From positions 1-52,826 of the forward strand of contig CANJWZ010000030.1 in NCBI GenBank assembly GCA_947478725.1: a DNA stretch of 52,826 nucleotides, written 5' to 3'. Shown here piece by piece: positions 1-6,912 of the stretch. The notes under the pieces are model-generated. The model searched no databases. It saw nothing but the letters and a program-made list of their open reading frames with translations, and was not told the DNA's origin. Each line of letters begins with the position of its first letter. Within the stretch, counting starts at the first letter, position 1. Source of the DNA: Comamonadaceae bacterium. Lineage in GTDB: Bacteria > Pseudomonadota > Gammaproteobacteria > Burkholderiales > Burkholderiaceae_C. Both the position numbers and the translations under genes were made by a program.

Positions 1-92
1 ACAACCAAGCTCATCTCATCGAGAAACACACGCTTGCGCGTGCGCTTGGTTACAAGCTCGAATCCGCTGCTGGCAAGGCTGATTTGTTTCAT
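1..92 (-). CDS. IS5-family transposase, N-terminal fragment (cut by window edge)
   Basis: The minus strand from 92 encodes about 30 residues beginning MKQISLASSGFELVTK and continuing with a basic KRTRKR stretch and VFLDEM. This is the typical N-terminus of IS5-group DDE transposases. The rest of the gene lies outside the window. Seen: ATG start and reading frame open to the edge. Known: this group carries one transposase ORF close to its terminal inverted repeat, which fits the repeat-like sequence found about 40 bp upstream. Whether the copy is intact cannot be judged here. Confidence 0.75.
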   Translation of the reverse strand, partial: MKQISLASSGFELVTKRTRKRVFLDEMSLV

Positions 93-127
93 CTTCGTTC
101 AACGTCTTTCAGACCGGTATCGTTGTC

Positions 128-150
128 AGGGTTTTGCAGAGGTTCCTTAG
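128..150 (-). repeat. Probable IS5-type terminal inverted repeat and target-site flank
   Basis: On the minus strand the sequence CTAA GGAACCTCTGCAAAA lies about 40 bp upstream of the transposase start. A GGAACCTCTGCAAAA-like end is common for this IS group, and CTAA fits its 4-bp YTAR target duplication, so the element boundary is placed at about 146/147. The partner end is outside the window, so the duplication cannot be confirmed. Confidence 0.5.
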
Positions 151-250
151 TTTGAAGCGCTGACAAGAGCTGGTGCCAGGTATTTAGTCGCTCGATTCTT
201 TGGGTAGGCAGTTCATGAACGGGTTGCCAGAACCTGATCTCCCCATTGCA

Positions 251-283
251 ATAAAAAAGCCCACCTGATGTCTCAAGCAGGCT
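251..283 (-). terminator. Rho-independent terminator of the TRAP operon
   Basis: On the minus strand AGCCTGCTTGA (283-273) pairs with TCAGGTGGGCT (268-258) around a 4-nt loop, with three G-T wobbles, and is followed by a run of six T. It lies about 85 bp after the dctM stop, and the rest of 93-367 holds no supported gene. Confidence 0.8.
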
Positions 284-367
284 TTGATCTTGGATGACGG
301 CAAGGCAACACACTCAGGTCGAAGAGATGTCAGAGGGGCTCGCCTCGCAGGCTCTTTGTTGCCGCCA

Positions 368-1666
368 CTATTTGCCGCCGTAACCCATGGTTTGCGGCAG
401 CCACAGCACGATTTGAGGAAAAAACGTCATCGCCAGCAAGAGCAGCAGCAGCATGACCAGAAACGGCCAGCCTTCTTTCATCATCTCGCCAATCGGTATG
501 CCTGTCAGTGCCTTGGTCACAAACAGCAGCATGCCAAACGGCGGGTGAATCAGGCCAATCATCATGTTCAGCACCACCAGCACGCCAAAATGCACCAGAT
601 CCACGCCCAGCAGCTTGGCCGCAGGCAGCAGCATGGGCACAAACACCAGCAGCAGCACGGACACATCTAAAAAGCAGCCGAGCACCAGAAACATCAGATT
701 GACCAGCAGCAAAAACTTGATCTGACTAAGGTGCATGCTGTCAACCCACTGCGCCATCGCCTGCGGCACGCCTTCGGATGTGAAGGCGTAATTGAGGATG
801 AACGAGCCCGCCAAAATGAGCGTGATCACTGCGCTGCCGCGAGTCGACTCCATCACCACGCCCCAAAAGCTGCGCCAGCTCAAGGCCCGGTACACCACGC
901 CTGCCAGAATCAAAGCATGCAGCGCAGCCACCGCGGCCGCTTCAGTCGGCGTGAAGGCGCCTGAATAGATACCGCCCAGCAGCACCATCGGCATCGACAG
1001 CGGTAGCGCACCGCGGTAAATGATGGCCGGCCAGTCGCGCAGCGGGATGGCGTCTTCACGCGGCATGTTGCGCTTGACGGCCATCAGGTGCACGACGATC
1101 ATCATCAGCGCTGCCATCAAAAAACCCGGCACCACACCGCCCAAAAACAGCGCCCCGACCGATGCGCCCGACACCATGGCGTAAATCACCATCGGGATCG
1201 ACGGCGGAATGATCGGCCCCAGTGTGGCACTGGCCACCACCACCGCACCGGCAAAGCCGCGCGAGTATTCAGGCTTTTTCAGCATCTGCTTGATGGTGAC
1301 CAAACCCGGCCCGGCGGCATCGGCAATGGCGCTGCCGCTCATGCCTGAAAAAATCACGCTGACCAGAATGTCAACTTGCGCCAGCCCGCCGCGCATGCGG
1401 CCCACCAGAATCCGGCAGAAGTCAAAAATGCGCTCGCTGACGGTGCCCGCATTCATGATGTTGGCCGCGAACACAAACAGCGGCACGGCCAGCAGCACGT
1501 AGCTGTTGTAAAGGCCGTTGCCAATTTGCTCCGCCACCAGGCCCAGGTCTTGCCGCTTGACCAGCAGGTAGGCAATGCCGGACGCGATCATGGAAAAGCC
1601 AATCGGCATGCGCAGCAGCATGGCGCCGACGAGCACCAGCAACAGCACGGTGAGTGCGCCGCTCAA
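368..1666 (-). CDS. dctM: TRAP transporter large permease subunit (DctM family)
   Basis: This inner-membrane subunit of a tripartite ATP-independent periplasmic (TRAP) transporter forms the ion-coupled substrate channel. The 432-residue protein is almost wholly hydrophobic with about 12 membrane segments, and carries the family stretches MLLRMPIGFSMIASG near the N-terminus and GPIIPPSIPMVIYAM in the middle. The frame is open further upstream, but I choose TTG at 1666. It overlaps the dctQ stop (TTGA) and has GGAG at 1678-1675, 8 nt before it. The overlap implies translational coupling with dctQ. The substrate is unknown; dicarboxylates, keto acids or sugar acids are usual for the family. Confidence 0.9.
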   Translation of the reverse strand: MSGALTVLLLVLVGAMLLRMPIGFSMIASGIAYLLVKRQDLGLVAEQIGNGLYNSYVLLAVPLFVFAANIMNAGTVSERIFDFCRILVGRMRGGLAQVDILVSVIFSGMSGSAIADAAGPGLVTIKQMLKKPEYSRGFAGAVVVASATLGPIIPPSIPMVIYAMVSGASVGALFLGGVVPGFLMAALMMIVVHLMAVKRNMPREDAIPLRDWPAIIYRGALPLSMPMVLLGGIYSGAFTPTEAAAVAALHALILAGVVYRALSWRSFWGVVMESTRGSAVITLILAGSFILNYAFTSEGVPQAMAQWVDSMHLSQIKFLLLVNLMFLVLGCFLDVSVLLLVFVPMLLPAAKLLGVDLVHFGVLVVLNMMIGLIHPPFGMLLFVTKALTGIPIGEMMKEGWPFLVMLLLLLLAMTFFPQIVLWLPQTMGYGGK

Positions 1667-2136
1667 AGCCGTAACTCCGAGTCCAGGCCTTCGCCCTTGA
1701 TGGCCCGCCAAATGGCCCAGACCGAGCGGACCACCAGCGCCACCAGCAAAAACACAAACGGCAAAAACACCGCCATGAAAGGCAGGCCCAGCACCGGCGT
1801 ACCTTCACGCTTCATGAAGTAAACATAGTCCCAGGTGGCCGGAACAGCACACAGAGCCAGGCCGCCAATCAACGTATGGCCCACTATCTGCATGGCGCGG
1901 CGGGTGCGTGGCCCAGCGCTGTTCCACAGCAGGTCAAACGCCACATGTTCACGTTCGGGCACCACAAAGGCGGCGGCCCACAAAATAATCCACACATACA
2001 AAATCACCGCCAGCTCGTCTGTCCAGGCCAGCGGCTTGTTCAAGCCAAAGCGCGCTAGGACCTGAATCAAGAAGACGATAAACAAGGCCAAAAACAGGCT
2101 CCCGCCAATCGCGTTGGCGGTTTTTTTAAACCACAT
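1663..2136 (-). CDS. dctQ: TRAP transporter small permease subunit (DctQ family)
   Basis: The 157-residue protein has four predicted membrane helices and the family hallmark around residues 34-60: LAWTDELAVILYVW followed by an aromatic- and alanine-rich helix. It pairs with DctM in the inner membrane and helps dock the loaded periplasmic receptor. It lies 6 bp after dctP and overlaps dctM by 4 bp, so the three genes form one operon read dctP-dctQ-dctM on the minus strand. Length is normal for the family. Confidence 0.9.
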   Translation of the reverse strand: MWFKKTANAIGGSLFLALFIVFLIQVLARFGLNKPLAWTDELAVILYVWIILWAAAFVVPEREHVAFDLLWNSAGPRTRRAMQIVGHTLIGGLALCAVPATWDYVYFMKREGTPVLGLPFMAVFLPFVFLLVALVVRSVWAIWRAIKGEGLDSELRL

Positions 2137-2142
2137 CGGTAC

Positions 2143-3156
2143 TTACTTTGTTGCGTTGATGCGCTCAAGCAAGCCTTTGGGCCACACCTTGGCGTAGTCG
2201 GAATTCAAGTACGCCGTTTGCACCGTTTTGCGAAATGCCTCCACATCGGGCGTGGTCACTTGCAGGCCTTGCTGTTTGAAGTAGTCCACGGACTGAGCTT
2301 CTTCCTTGATGCGGTTGTCGTTGTTGTAAGCTGATGCAGCATCGGCAGCAGCTTTTACTTTTTGGCGCTGCGCCGGGGTCATGCTGGCCGATGCCTTGTT
2401 AGATATCGCAATGAACAGGCTGTCGACCAGGTGGCTGGTCAGCACGATCTGTTTGGTCACTTCATAAAACTTGGCGGCACGCACCGTGGGCAGGGGGTTG
2501 TCCTGGCCATCAATCGTGCCGGTTTTCAGGCCCAGGTACACCTCACCAAAGGCCAGCGGTGTGGGTGTCACACCCAAGGCTTCGCCCAAAAACAGCCATT
2601 CCTTGCTGCCGGGCATGCGCAGCTTCACGCCTTTCAGGTCGGCCGGGGTTTTGACATTGCGCACCTCCCGTAAATTCACCTGGCGCGTGCCCAGGTAGGC
2701 GGTGGCCAGCGGCGTGATGTCCATTTTTTCCGCCACGGTCTTGAACATGTCGGTGCCGATGGGGCCGTTGAACACCTTTTGCTGGTGCGCTGGGTCACGC
2801 ACGATGTAGCCGGCCGTGAACACTGAAAACTCAGGCACCAGCTTGGCAATGTCAAAGGCTGAAATGGTCGTCAGCTCCAGGTTGCCTCGCGCCATGGCGG
2901 CGGGCTCTGCACCCTGTTTGAAGAGCGAGGCATTCAGGTTGATCTGCACGTCAAACTCACCCGGCGCGCTTTTGTCCAAGGAGTCTTTGAAGACGGTCCA
3001 CATTTTGGCGTGCCAGTCGTCCGGCACGGCCGGGGTGGATATGCGCAGCAGCACTTTGGACTGCGCAAAGGCTGCCGGCAAGGCGCTGGTCAAGACAGTT
3101 GCGGCACCAGCGGCCAGCAGGCCACGGCGGGCGGTCGATGTTCTTGGTGTTGTCAT
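2143..3156 (-). CDS. dctP: TRAP transporter substrate-binding protein (DctP family)
   Basis: This is the periplasmic solute receptor of the TRAP system. I place the start at ATG 3156, preceded by CAGGAGACAG, rather than at the further upstream in-frame codon. The 337-residue protein begins with an RR-containing signal (TARRGLLAAGAA, Tat-like) ending near FAQ. Family features include GVKLRMPGSKEWLFLGEALG, the arginine that normally binds the ligand carboxylate, and LKTGTIDGQDNPL. It is the first gene of the operon. The ligand is probably an organic acid but cannot be named from sequence. Confidence 0.9.
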   Translation of the reverse strand: MTTPRTSTARRGLLAAGAATVLTSALPAAFAQSKVLLRISTPAVPDDWHAKMWTVFKDSLDKSAPGEFDVQINLNASLFKQGAEPAAMARGNLELTTISAFDIAKLVPEFSVFTAGYIVRDPAHQQKVFNGPIGTDMFKTVAEKMDITPLATAYLGTRQVNLREVRNVKTPADLKGVKLRMPGSKEWLFLGEALGVTPTPLAFGEVYLGLKTGTIDGQDNPLPTVRAAKFYEVTKQIVLTSHLVDSLFIAISNKASASMTPAQRQKVKAAADAASAYNNDNRIKEEAQSVDYFKQQGLQVTTPDVEAFRKTVQTAYLNSDYAKVWPKGLLERINATK

Positions 3157-3233
3157 GTCTGTCTCCTGAGTTGTTGTTGCGAGCAATTATCATGGAAGCT
3201 TACTTTGCCATCCGGTGCCTGGTACTTGAACCT

Positions 3234-3710
3234 ATGCGAATTTTGCAAGCCAACTACAGCGACGCTTTGCACGCCCATGCCATCGTGGCGCTGCTGGACG
3301 CCTATGCGCAAGACCCGGCGGGCGGCGGTGCGCCGCTCAGTGATTTTGCCAAAGCGCATCTGGTGCAAGAACTGGCCAAACGGCCGCAAGCTTTTAGCGT
3401 GCTGGCCTTTGACGGTAGTGCGCCGGTCGGTCTGGTCAACTGTATCGAAGGCTTCTCAACCTTTGCCTGCAAGCCGCTGGTCAATGTCCACGATGTGGCG
3501 GTGCTGGCCAGCCACAGGGGTCAGCGGGTAGGTGAACAGATGCTGGCCGTGGTCGAACAAATCGCCACTGCGCGGGGCGCCTGCAAGCTCACGCTCGAAG
3601 TCCTCAGCGGCAACCACAGTGCCATCAGGCTGTACGAACGTATCGGCTTTGGTGCCTACCAGCTGGACCCGAAGATGGGCGGCGCGCTGTTTTTACAAAA
3701 GTGGCTTTGA
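3234..3710 (+). CDS. GNAT-family N-acetyltransferase
   Basis: The protein is about 158 residues if it starts at ATG 3234 (MRILQANYSDA). The frame is open upstream to 3099, but that part overlaps the signal peptide of the divergent dctP, and ATG 3192 is an alternative. The GNAT fold is visible as DVAVLASHRGQRVGEQML (acetyl-CoA pyrophosphate loop of the R/Q-x-x-G-x-G/A type) and LEVLSGNHSAIRLYERIGF near the C-terminus. No ribosome-binding site clearly decides the start. The acceptor substrate is unknown, and nothing in the context points to one. Confidence 0.85.
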   Translation: MRILQANYSDALHAHAIVALLDAYAQDPAGGGAPLSDFAKAHLVQELAKRPQAFSVLAFDGSAPVGLVNCIEGFSTFACKPLVNVHDVAVLASHRGQRVGEQMLAVVEQIATARGACKLTLEVLSGNHSAIRLYERIGFGAYQLDPKMGGALFLQKWL

Positions 3711-3742
3711 GCCGCGCTGTTTATCCAGCGTAGACTAGGCGG

Positions 3743-4495
3743 ATGATGTTTTTTTCTTCGATGTTCCTGCGTTTATCTGCCGTGGCTTGCTTGCTGATGG
3801 CCGGGTTCGGGCCTGCCCGTGCCGCTGATGGGGCTTTGCAACCGGTCTCGTACAAACTTACTGTCGGGCAGTACCAGCTGTCTGGTGGCGGTCTGCCTGC
3901 AGCGCCTGCACTCGACGTGAATTTGCGCGCCACCGGCAGTTTTGGCAATGCGTGGCTGGGCTGGTACGGCTCGGCCTCGCAAGACGTCAAACAGCTGCGT
4001 GCGGGTTGGGACAGCAGCTATCCACTGGGACCGGTGCGCTTTGTGCCGTCACTGCAAATCGCCTCGGGCGGCTTTGCGGGCGGCAGTGCCATGGTGGAGA
4101 CGGGCCAGACCTGGTTCGTGGGCGTCGGCGCAGGCCGCACCAACTTGCGCAACTACGCCAATTTGAACTTTGACCCAAACGACGCATGGATGCTGTCTGG
4201 TGGCTACCGCTGGGCCAACAACCGTTCGCTGGCGTTGCAAGTGGTGCGCGACAACCGGCTGAACCCCGACCAGCAAAACATGCATCTGGTGTACCGCGGC
4301 CCCGTCTATGGCAACCACCGTTTGACGCTGGACTTGCTGCAAAAAAAGGGCTTGGTTGGCGGCGCGCCCATCAGCCGATTTGGCCTGTCAGTCGGTTACG
4401 ACTGGCCTCGTTACTTTGTGCGCGCATCCTGGGATCCACAGGTTAACTTCACGCCGCAGGACATGTTGCGGCTGTCAGTGGGTACAAGGTTTTAA
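3743..4495 (+). CDS. Putative outer-membrane beta-barrel protein, secreted
   Basis: I do not recognise a named family. The 250-residue protein begins with a clear signal peptide (hydrophobic to about residue 25, cleavage after ARA). The remainder is rich in alternating hydrophobic/polar beta strands (NAWLGWYGSA, SRFGLSVGYDW, PRYFVRASWD) and ends in a C-terminal phenylalanine (LSVGTRF), the usual BAM recognition ending of outer-membrane proteins. Another possibility is a periplasmic beta-rich protein of the YaiO type. It converges with aqpS and the two genes overlap by 4 bp at their stops. No function is inferred. Confidence 0.7.
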   Translation: MMFFSSMFLRLSAVACLLMAGFGPARAADGALQPVSYKLTVGQYQLSGGGLPAAPALDVNLRATGSFGNAWLGWYGSASQDVKQLRAGWDSSYPLGPVRFVPSLQIASGGFAGGSAMVETGQTWFVGVGAGRTNLRNYANLNFDPNDAWMLSGGYRWANNRSLALQVVRDNRLNPDQQNMHLVYRGPVYGNHRLTLDLLQKKGLVGGAPISRFGLSVGYDWPRYFVRASWDPQVNFTPQDMLRLSVGTRF

Positions 4496-5169
4496 ACGGG
4501 TTTTCCCAGCGCGCGGTGCAGCGCCACGCCCACCACCGCCCCCACACACTGCGCCGCTACAAAGCCCAAAGCACTGCCCGGCGCAATGCCTGCAAAGCTG
4601 TCGCTGAACATGCGTCCCATCACAGCAGCCGGGTTGGCAAACGAAGTGCTGGACGTGAACCAGTACGCCGCGCCGATGTAGCAGGCCACCATGCCAGCAG
4701 CCTTGCCAACGGGTGCGCGCAGCACCACCAGAATCAAGCCAGCCGTTGCAATGATTTCACCCAGCCACTGGCCCCAGCCGCCGCGCACTTTGCTGCTGAA
4801 CTGCAACACGCTCAGGTCAAACATGGCGTTGGCCAGCCATGCGCCAGCGATCGCTCCCAACAACTGAAATGCTATAAAAAGAGAAGCTGCTTGCACAGAA
4901 TTTTTCTGGCCTGCAGCCTGTTTTGATGTTCTGAAAAGCACCATCAGCGTCACCAGAGGGTTAAAGTGCGCGCCGCTGACGGGCCCCAGCAGCTCGATCA
5001 ACACATACAGCGCAAACACAGTGGCCAGCGTGTTGGCCAGCAGCGCCACGCCGTTGTTGCCACCGCTCAAATTCACGGCCATGATGCCCGAGCCAATCAC
5101 CGCGCAAAGCAGGGCGGCGGTGCCGACAAATTCAGCGAACAGTTGGTTTTTTAAAGGCAGCTGGCTCAT
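4492..5169 (-). CDS. aqpS: Aquaglyceroporin of the arsenic cluster (AqpS-like MIP channel)
   Basis: This major intrinsic protein family channel has 225 residues and six membrane helices. The first pore motif is NPL (AHFNPLVT, residues 69-73) instead of NPA; the second is intact (FANPAAVMGR). It lies 4 bp after arsC in the arsR-arsC-aqpS operon. Known: in Sinorhizobium meliloti, AqpS replaces ArsB and lets arsenite made by ArsC run out of the cell. The same role is inferred here. Residues about 80-99, in the loop after the first half-helix, are encoded by a copy of the dispersed 60-bp repeat (4871-4928), and that loop looks longer than usual. Confidence 0.88.
   Translation of the reverse strand: MSQLPLKNQLFAEFVGTAALLCAVIGSGIMAVNLSGGNNGVALLANTLATVFALYVLIELLGPVSGAHFNPLVTLMVLFRTSKQAAGQKNSVQAASLFIAFQLLGAIAGAWLANAMFDLSVLQFSSKVRGGWGQWLGEIIATAGLILVVLRAPVGKAAGMVACYIGAAYWFTSSTSFANPAAVMGRMFSDSFAGIAPGSALGFVAAQCVGAVVGVALHRALGKPV
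4871..4928 (+). repeat. Dispersed 60-bp repeat, copy a (inside aqpS)
   Basis: GCTAT, then GAAGCTGCTTGCAC, then TCTGGCCTGCAGCC and TTTTGATG. It aligns with the copies at 5701, 9797, 9948, 34491, 35441, 37220 and 40533. It lies in an open reading frame on the opposite strand and is read through in frame. Confidence 0.7.
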
Positions 5170-5173
5170 GGTG

Positions 5174-5674
5174 TCAAGACTTGGCCAGATGGCGTGCGGT
5201 GGTTTCCAGCATCAATCGGCTGACGCTGGCTTCTGGCAGATTGACCAGCAGTTCCAGTCTGCGGCGCAGCGCGTACAGCGTTTGCCTGAAGGCTTCGCGT
5301 TTATGGGCGTCGTCGCCATCACCTTCGGATGGGTCGGGGTAGCCCCAATGTGCGGTGGCGGGCTGGCCGGGCCAGTAGGGGCAGACCTCGCCAGCGGCGT
5401 TGTCGCACACCGTGATCACCAGGTTCATCACAGGAGCGTCGGGTTTTGCAAAGTCGTCCCAGCTTTTGCTAAACAGCCCCTCAGTGGCAATGCCCGCAGA
5501 CTTCAACACCTCAATGCCAATCGGGTTGGGCTGCTGGTTATCACGCGGGCTGCTGCCGGCTGAATAGGCCTTGAAGCGGCCTTTGCTGATGTGGTTTAAC
5601 AGCGCCTCGGCCAAGATGCTGCGGGCTGAGTTGTGGGTGCATAAAAACAGCACATTGATGGGTTGGATGGACAT
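5174..5674 (-). CDS. arsC: Arsenate reductase, low-molecular-weight phosphatase type
   Basis: This cytoplasmic enzyme reduces arsenate to arsenite. The 166-residue protein has the C-x5-R anion loop CTHNSAR (C12 to R18), a downstream acid in PDPSE, and two further cysteines C90 and C98 (VCDNAAGEVC). This is the three-cysteine layout of the thioredoxin-coupled ArsC of the pI258 type. The tail after about residue 140 is longer than in that enzyme. It is the second gene of the minus-strand ars operon: 109 bp after arsR, a gap filled mostly by repeat copy b, and 4 bp before aqpS. trxA is also present in the window at 32105. Confidence 0.92.
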   Translation of the reverse strand: MSIQPINVLFLCTHNSARSILAEALLNHISKGRFKAYSAGSSPRDNQQPNPIGIEVLKSAGIATEGLFSKSWDDFAKPDAPVMNLVITVCDNAAGEVCPYWPGQPATAHWGYPDPSEGDGDDAHKREAFRQTLYALRRRLELLVNLPEASVSRLMLETTARHLAKS

Positions 5675-5700
5675 GGCGATTTCTCGGTTGGTTTTAAGTT

Positions 5701-5760
5701 GCTATTGATTCAGGAGCTTCTTGTCCAAGTACTCATTGGTCTGGAGCCCTAAAAAATAGG
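5701..5760 (+). repeat. Dispersed 60-bp repeat, copy b (arsC-arsR gap)
   Basis: GCTATTGATTCAGGAGCTTC, then TTGTCCAAGTACTCATTGGT, then CTGGAGCCC and an A-rich end. This is the cleanest copy for aligning the family. It occupies the arsR-arsC spacer and so is transcribed with the operon. Confidence 0.75.
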
Positions 5761-5783
5761 TAAAAAGAAGCTAAAAGGCCTTT

Positions 5784-6149
5784 TTAGCAGACCAGGCATT
5801 CGGCCAGGCTGCTGACCTCACACGGCTGACCCTGGCAGCAATGCGCCGTCAGATACCCGAGCAGGGCGGTCATGTGGTCAAAGTTGGCGCGGTAAATCAG
5901 GTTGCGGCCACGCGCCTCGGCGCTCACCAGGCCTGAATGTGAAAGTTCTTTCAAATGAAACGACAAGGCACTGGGCGCTACGGCCAGTTGCTCAGCCATC
6001 ACCCCTGGTGTCAACCCGCTTGGGCCAGCCGCCACCAGCGCCCGAAAAGCGCGCAGCCGCTGGGCTTGCGCCAGGGCGGCCAGAGCTTTGACGGCGCTTG
6101 CCTCGTCCATGTCGTCCATCTGCTTAGTGGTTTGTTCAATTGTTTCCAT
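5784..6149 (-). CDS. arsR: Arsenic-responsive repressor ArsR
   Basis: This winged-helix ArsR/SmtB repressor has 121 residues. The recognition helix lies in MAEQLAVAPSALSFHLKEL and the wing in GRNLIYRANFD. The metalloid-sensing cysteines are not in the recognition helix but near the C-terminus: CC at 104-105 and C110 (HCCQGQPC), with C118 and C121 further on. This resembles the Acidithiobacillus ferrooxidans type, which uses a CC plus C triad. ATG 6149 has no Shine-Dalgarno sequence, and a minus-strand promoter (TTGTTT 6184-6179, 17 nt, TATATT 6161-6156) would start transcription almost at the ATG. Downstream ATGs at 6119 and 6110 are alternatives. Confidence 0.92.
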   Translation of the reverse strand: METIEQTTKQMDDMDEASAVKALAALAQAQRLRAFRALVAAGPSGLTPGVMAEQLAVAPSALSFHLKELSHSGLVSAEARGRNLIYRANFDHMTALLGYLTAHCCQGQPCEVSSLAECLVC

Positions 6150-6184
6150 AATTCAAATATAATTGAAATATTGAATTAAAACAA
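6135..6184. promoter_or_regulatory. Divergent ars promoter with ArsR operator
   Basis: AATTCAA (6150-6156) and TTGAATT (6171-6177) form a perfect 7-bp inverted repeat, with a further TTGAA at 6163-6167. Plus strand: -10 TATAAT at 6158-6163, 17 nt after a weak TTCAAT. Minus strand: TTGTTT, 17 nt, TATATT. Both -10 elements lie inside the palindrome, so one bound repressor could block both arsR and arsH transcription. Confidence 0.75.
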
Positions 6185-6201
6185 GATGTCGGCTATTTTT
6201 T

Positions 6202-6912
6202 ATGCAACTTCCTAACCTTGACCCAGCGCTTTTCAATGTCCCGGCGCTGCCCATTACGGCCCAGCCCAGCCACCCGCCGCCCAGCCCACCCCGTATCCTG
6301 CTGCTTTACGGCTCGGTACGCGAGCGCTCTTACAGCCGTCTGGCCAGTCAAGAAGCGGCCCGACTGCTTGAGGCCATGGGCTGCGAAACCAAAACCTTCA
6401 ACCCGAGCGGCCTGCCCTTGCCAGACGACGCACCCGACACCCACCCCAAGGTCGCCGAGCTGCGCGCCCTGGCCGAATGGGCCGAAGGCATGGTCTGGAC
6501 ATCGCCCGAACGCCACGGCGCCATGACTGGCATCATGAAATCGCAAATCGACTGGATACCGCTGGCGCTCGGCGCGGTGCGGCCCACGCAGGGCAAAACC
6601 CTGGCGCTGATGCAAGTCAGCGGCGGCAGCCAGTCGTTCAACGCCGTCAACCAGATGCGCGTGCTGGGGCGCTGGATGCGCATGCTCACCATCCCCAATC
6701 AGTCGTCAGTGGCCAAAGCGTTTTTAGAGTTCGACGAAGCAGGGCGCATGCAGCCGTCAAGCTATTACGACCGCATCGTTGATGTGATGGAAGAGCTGGT
6801 CAAGTTCACCCTGCTCACGCGGGGCGCATCAAGCTGGCTGACAGACCGCTACAGCGAGCGCAAAGAAAGTGCTGAGGCCTTGTCAAAACGCGTGAATCAA
6901 AAGAGTATCTGA
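6202..6912 (+). CDS. arsH: ArsH organoarsenical oxidase / NADPH-FMN oxidoreductase
   Basis: This flavodoxin-like protein has 236 residues. The FMN phosphate loop is [11 protein letters not shown] (about residues 37-47), followed by [21 protein letters not shown] and [15 protein letters not shown], all hallmarks of ArsH rather than general NADPH-FMN reductases. Known: ArsH oxidises toxic trivalent methyl- and aromatic arsenicals to the pentavalent state. It is divergent from arsR under the shared operator, and its TGA overlaps the ATG of the next gene (TGATG), so the two are coupled. No strong ribosome-binding site is visible. Confidence 0.93.
   Translation: MQLPNLDPALFNVPALPITAQPSHPPPSPPRILLLYGSVRERSYSRLASQEAARLLEAMGCETKTFNPSGLPLPDDAPDTHPKVAELRALAEWAEGMVWTSPERHGAMTGIMKSQIDWIPLALGAVRPTQGKTLALMQVSGGSQSFNAVNQMRVLGRWMRMLTIPNQSSVAKAFLEFDEAGRMQPSSYYDRIVDVMEELVKFTLLTRGASSWLTDRYSERKESAEALSKRVNQKSI

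Noticed and set aside
89..313. Open reading frame of 74 codons on the minus strand
   Set aside because: It runs across the TRAP terminator and the IS boundary, so it joins unrelated sequences and has no recognisable protein features.
284..1822. Several His/Gln-rich plus-strand frames opposite dctM
   Set aside because: Mirror frames of membrane-protein codons; His/Gln richness is the expected reverse reading of Leu/Val/Ala/Met-rich helices.
3099..3233. N-terminal extension of the GNAT protein
   Set aside because: It would overlap the signal peptide and start of the divergent dctP gene, and is not GNAT-like.
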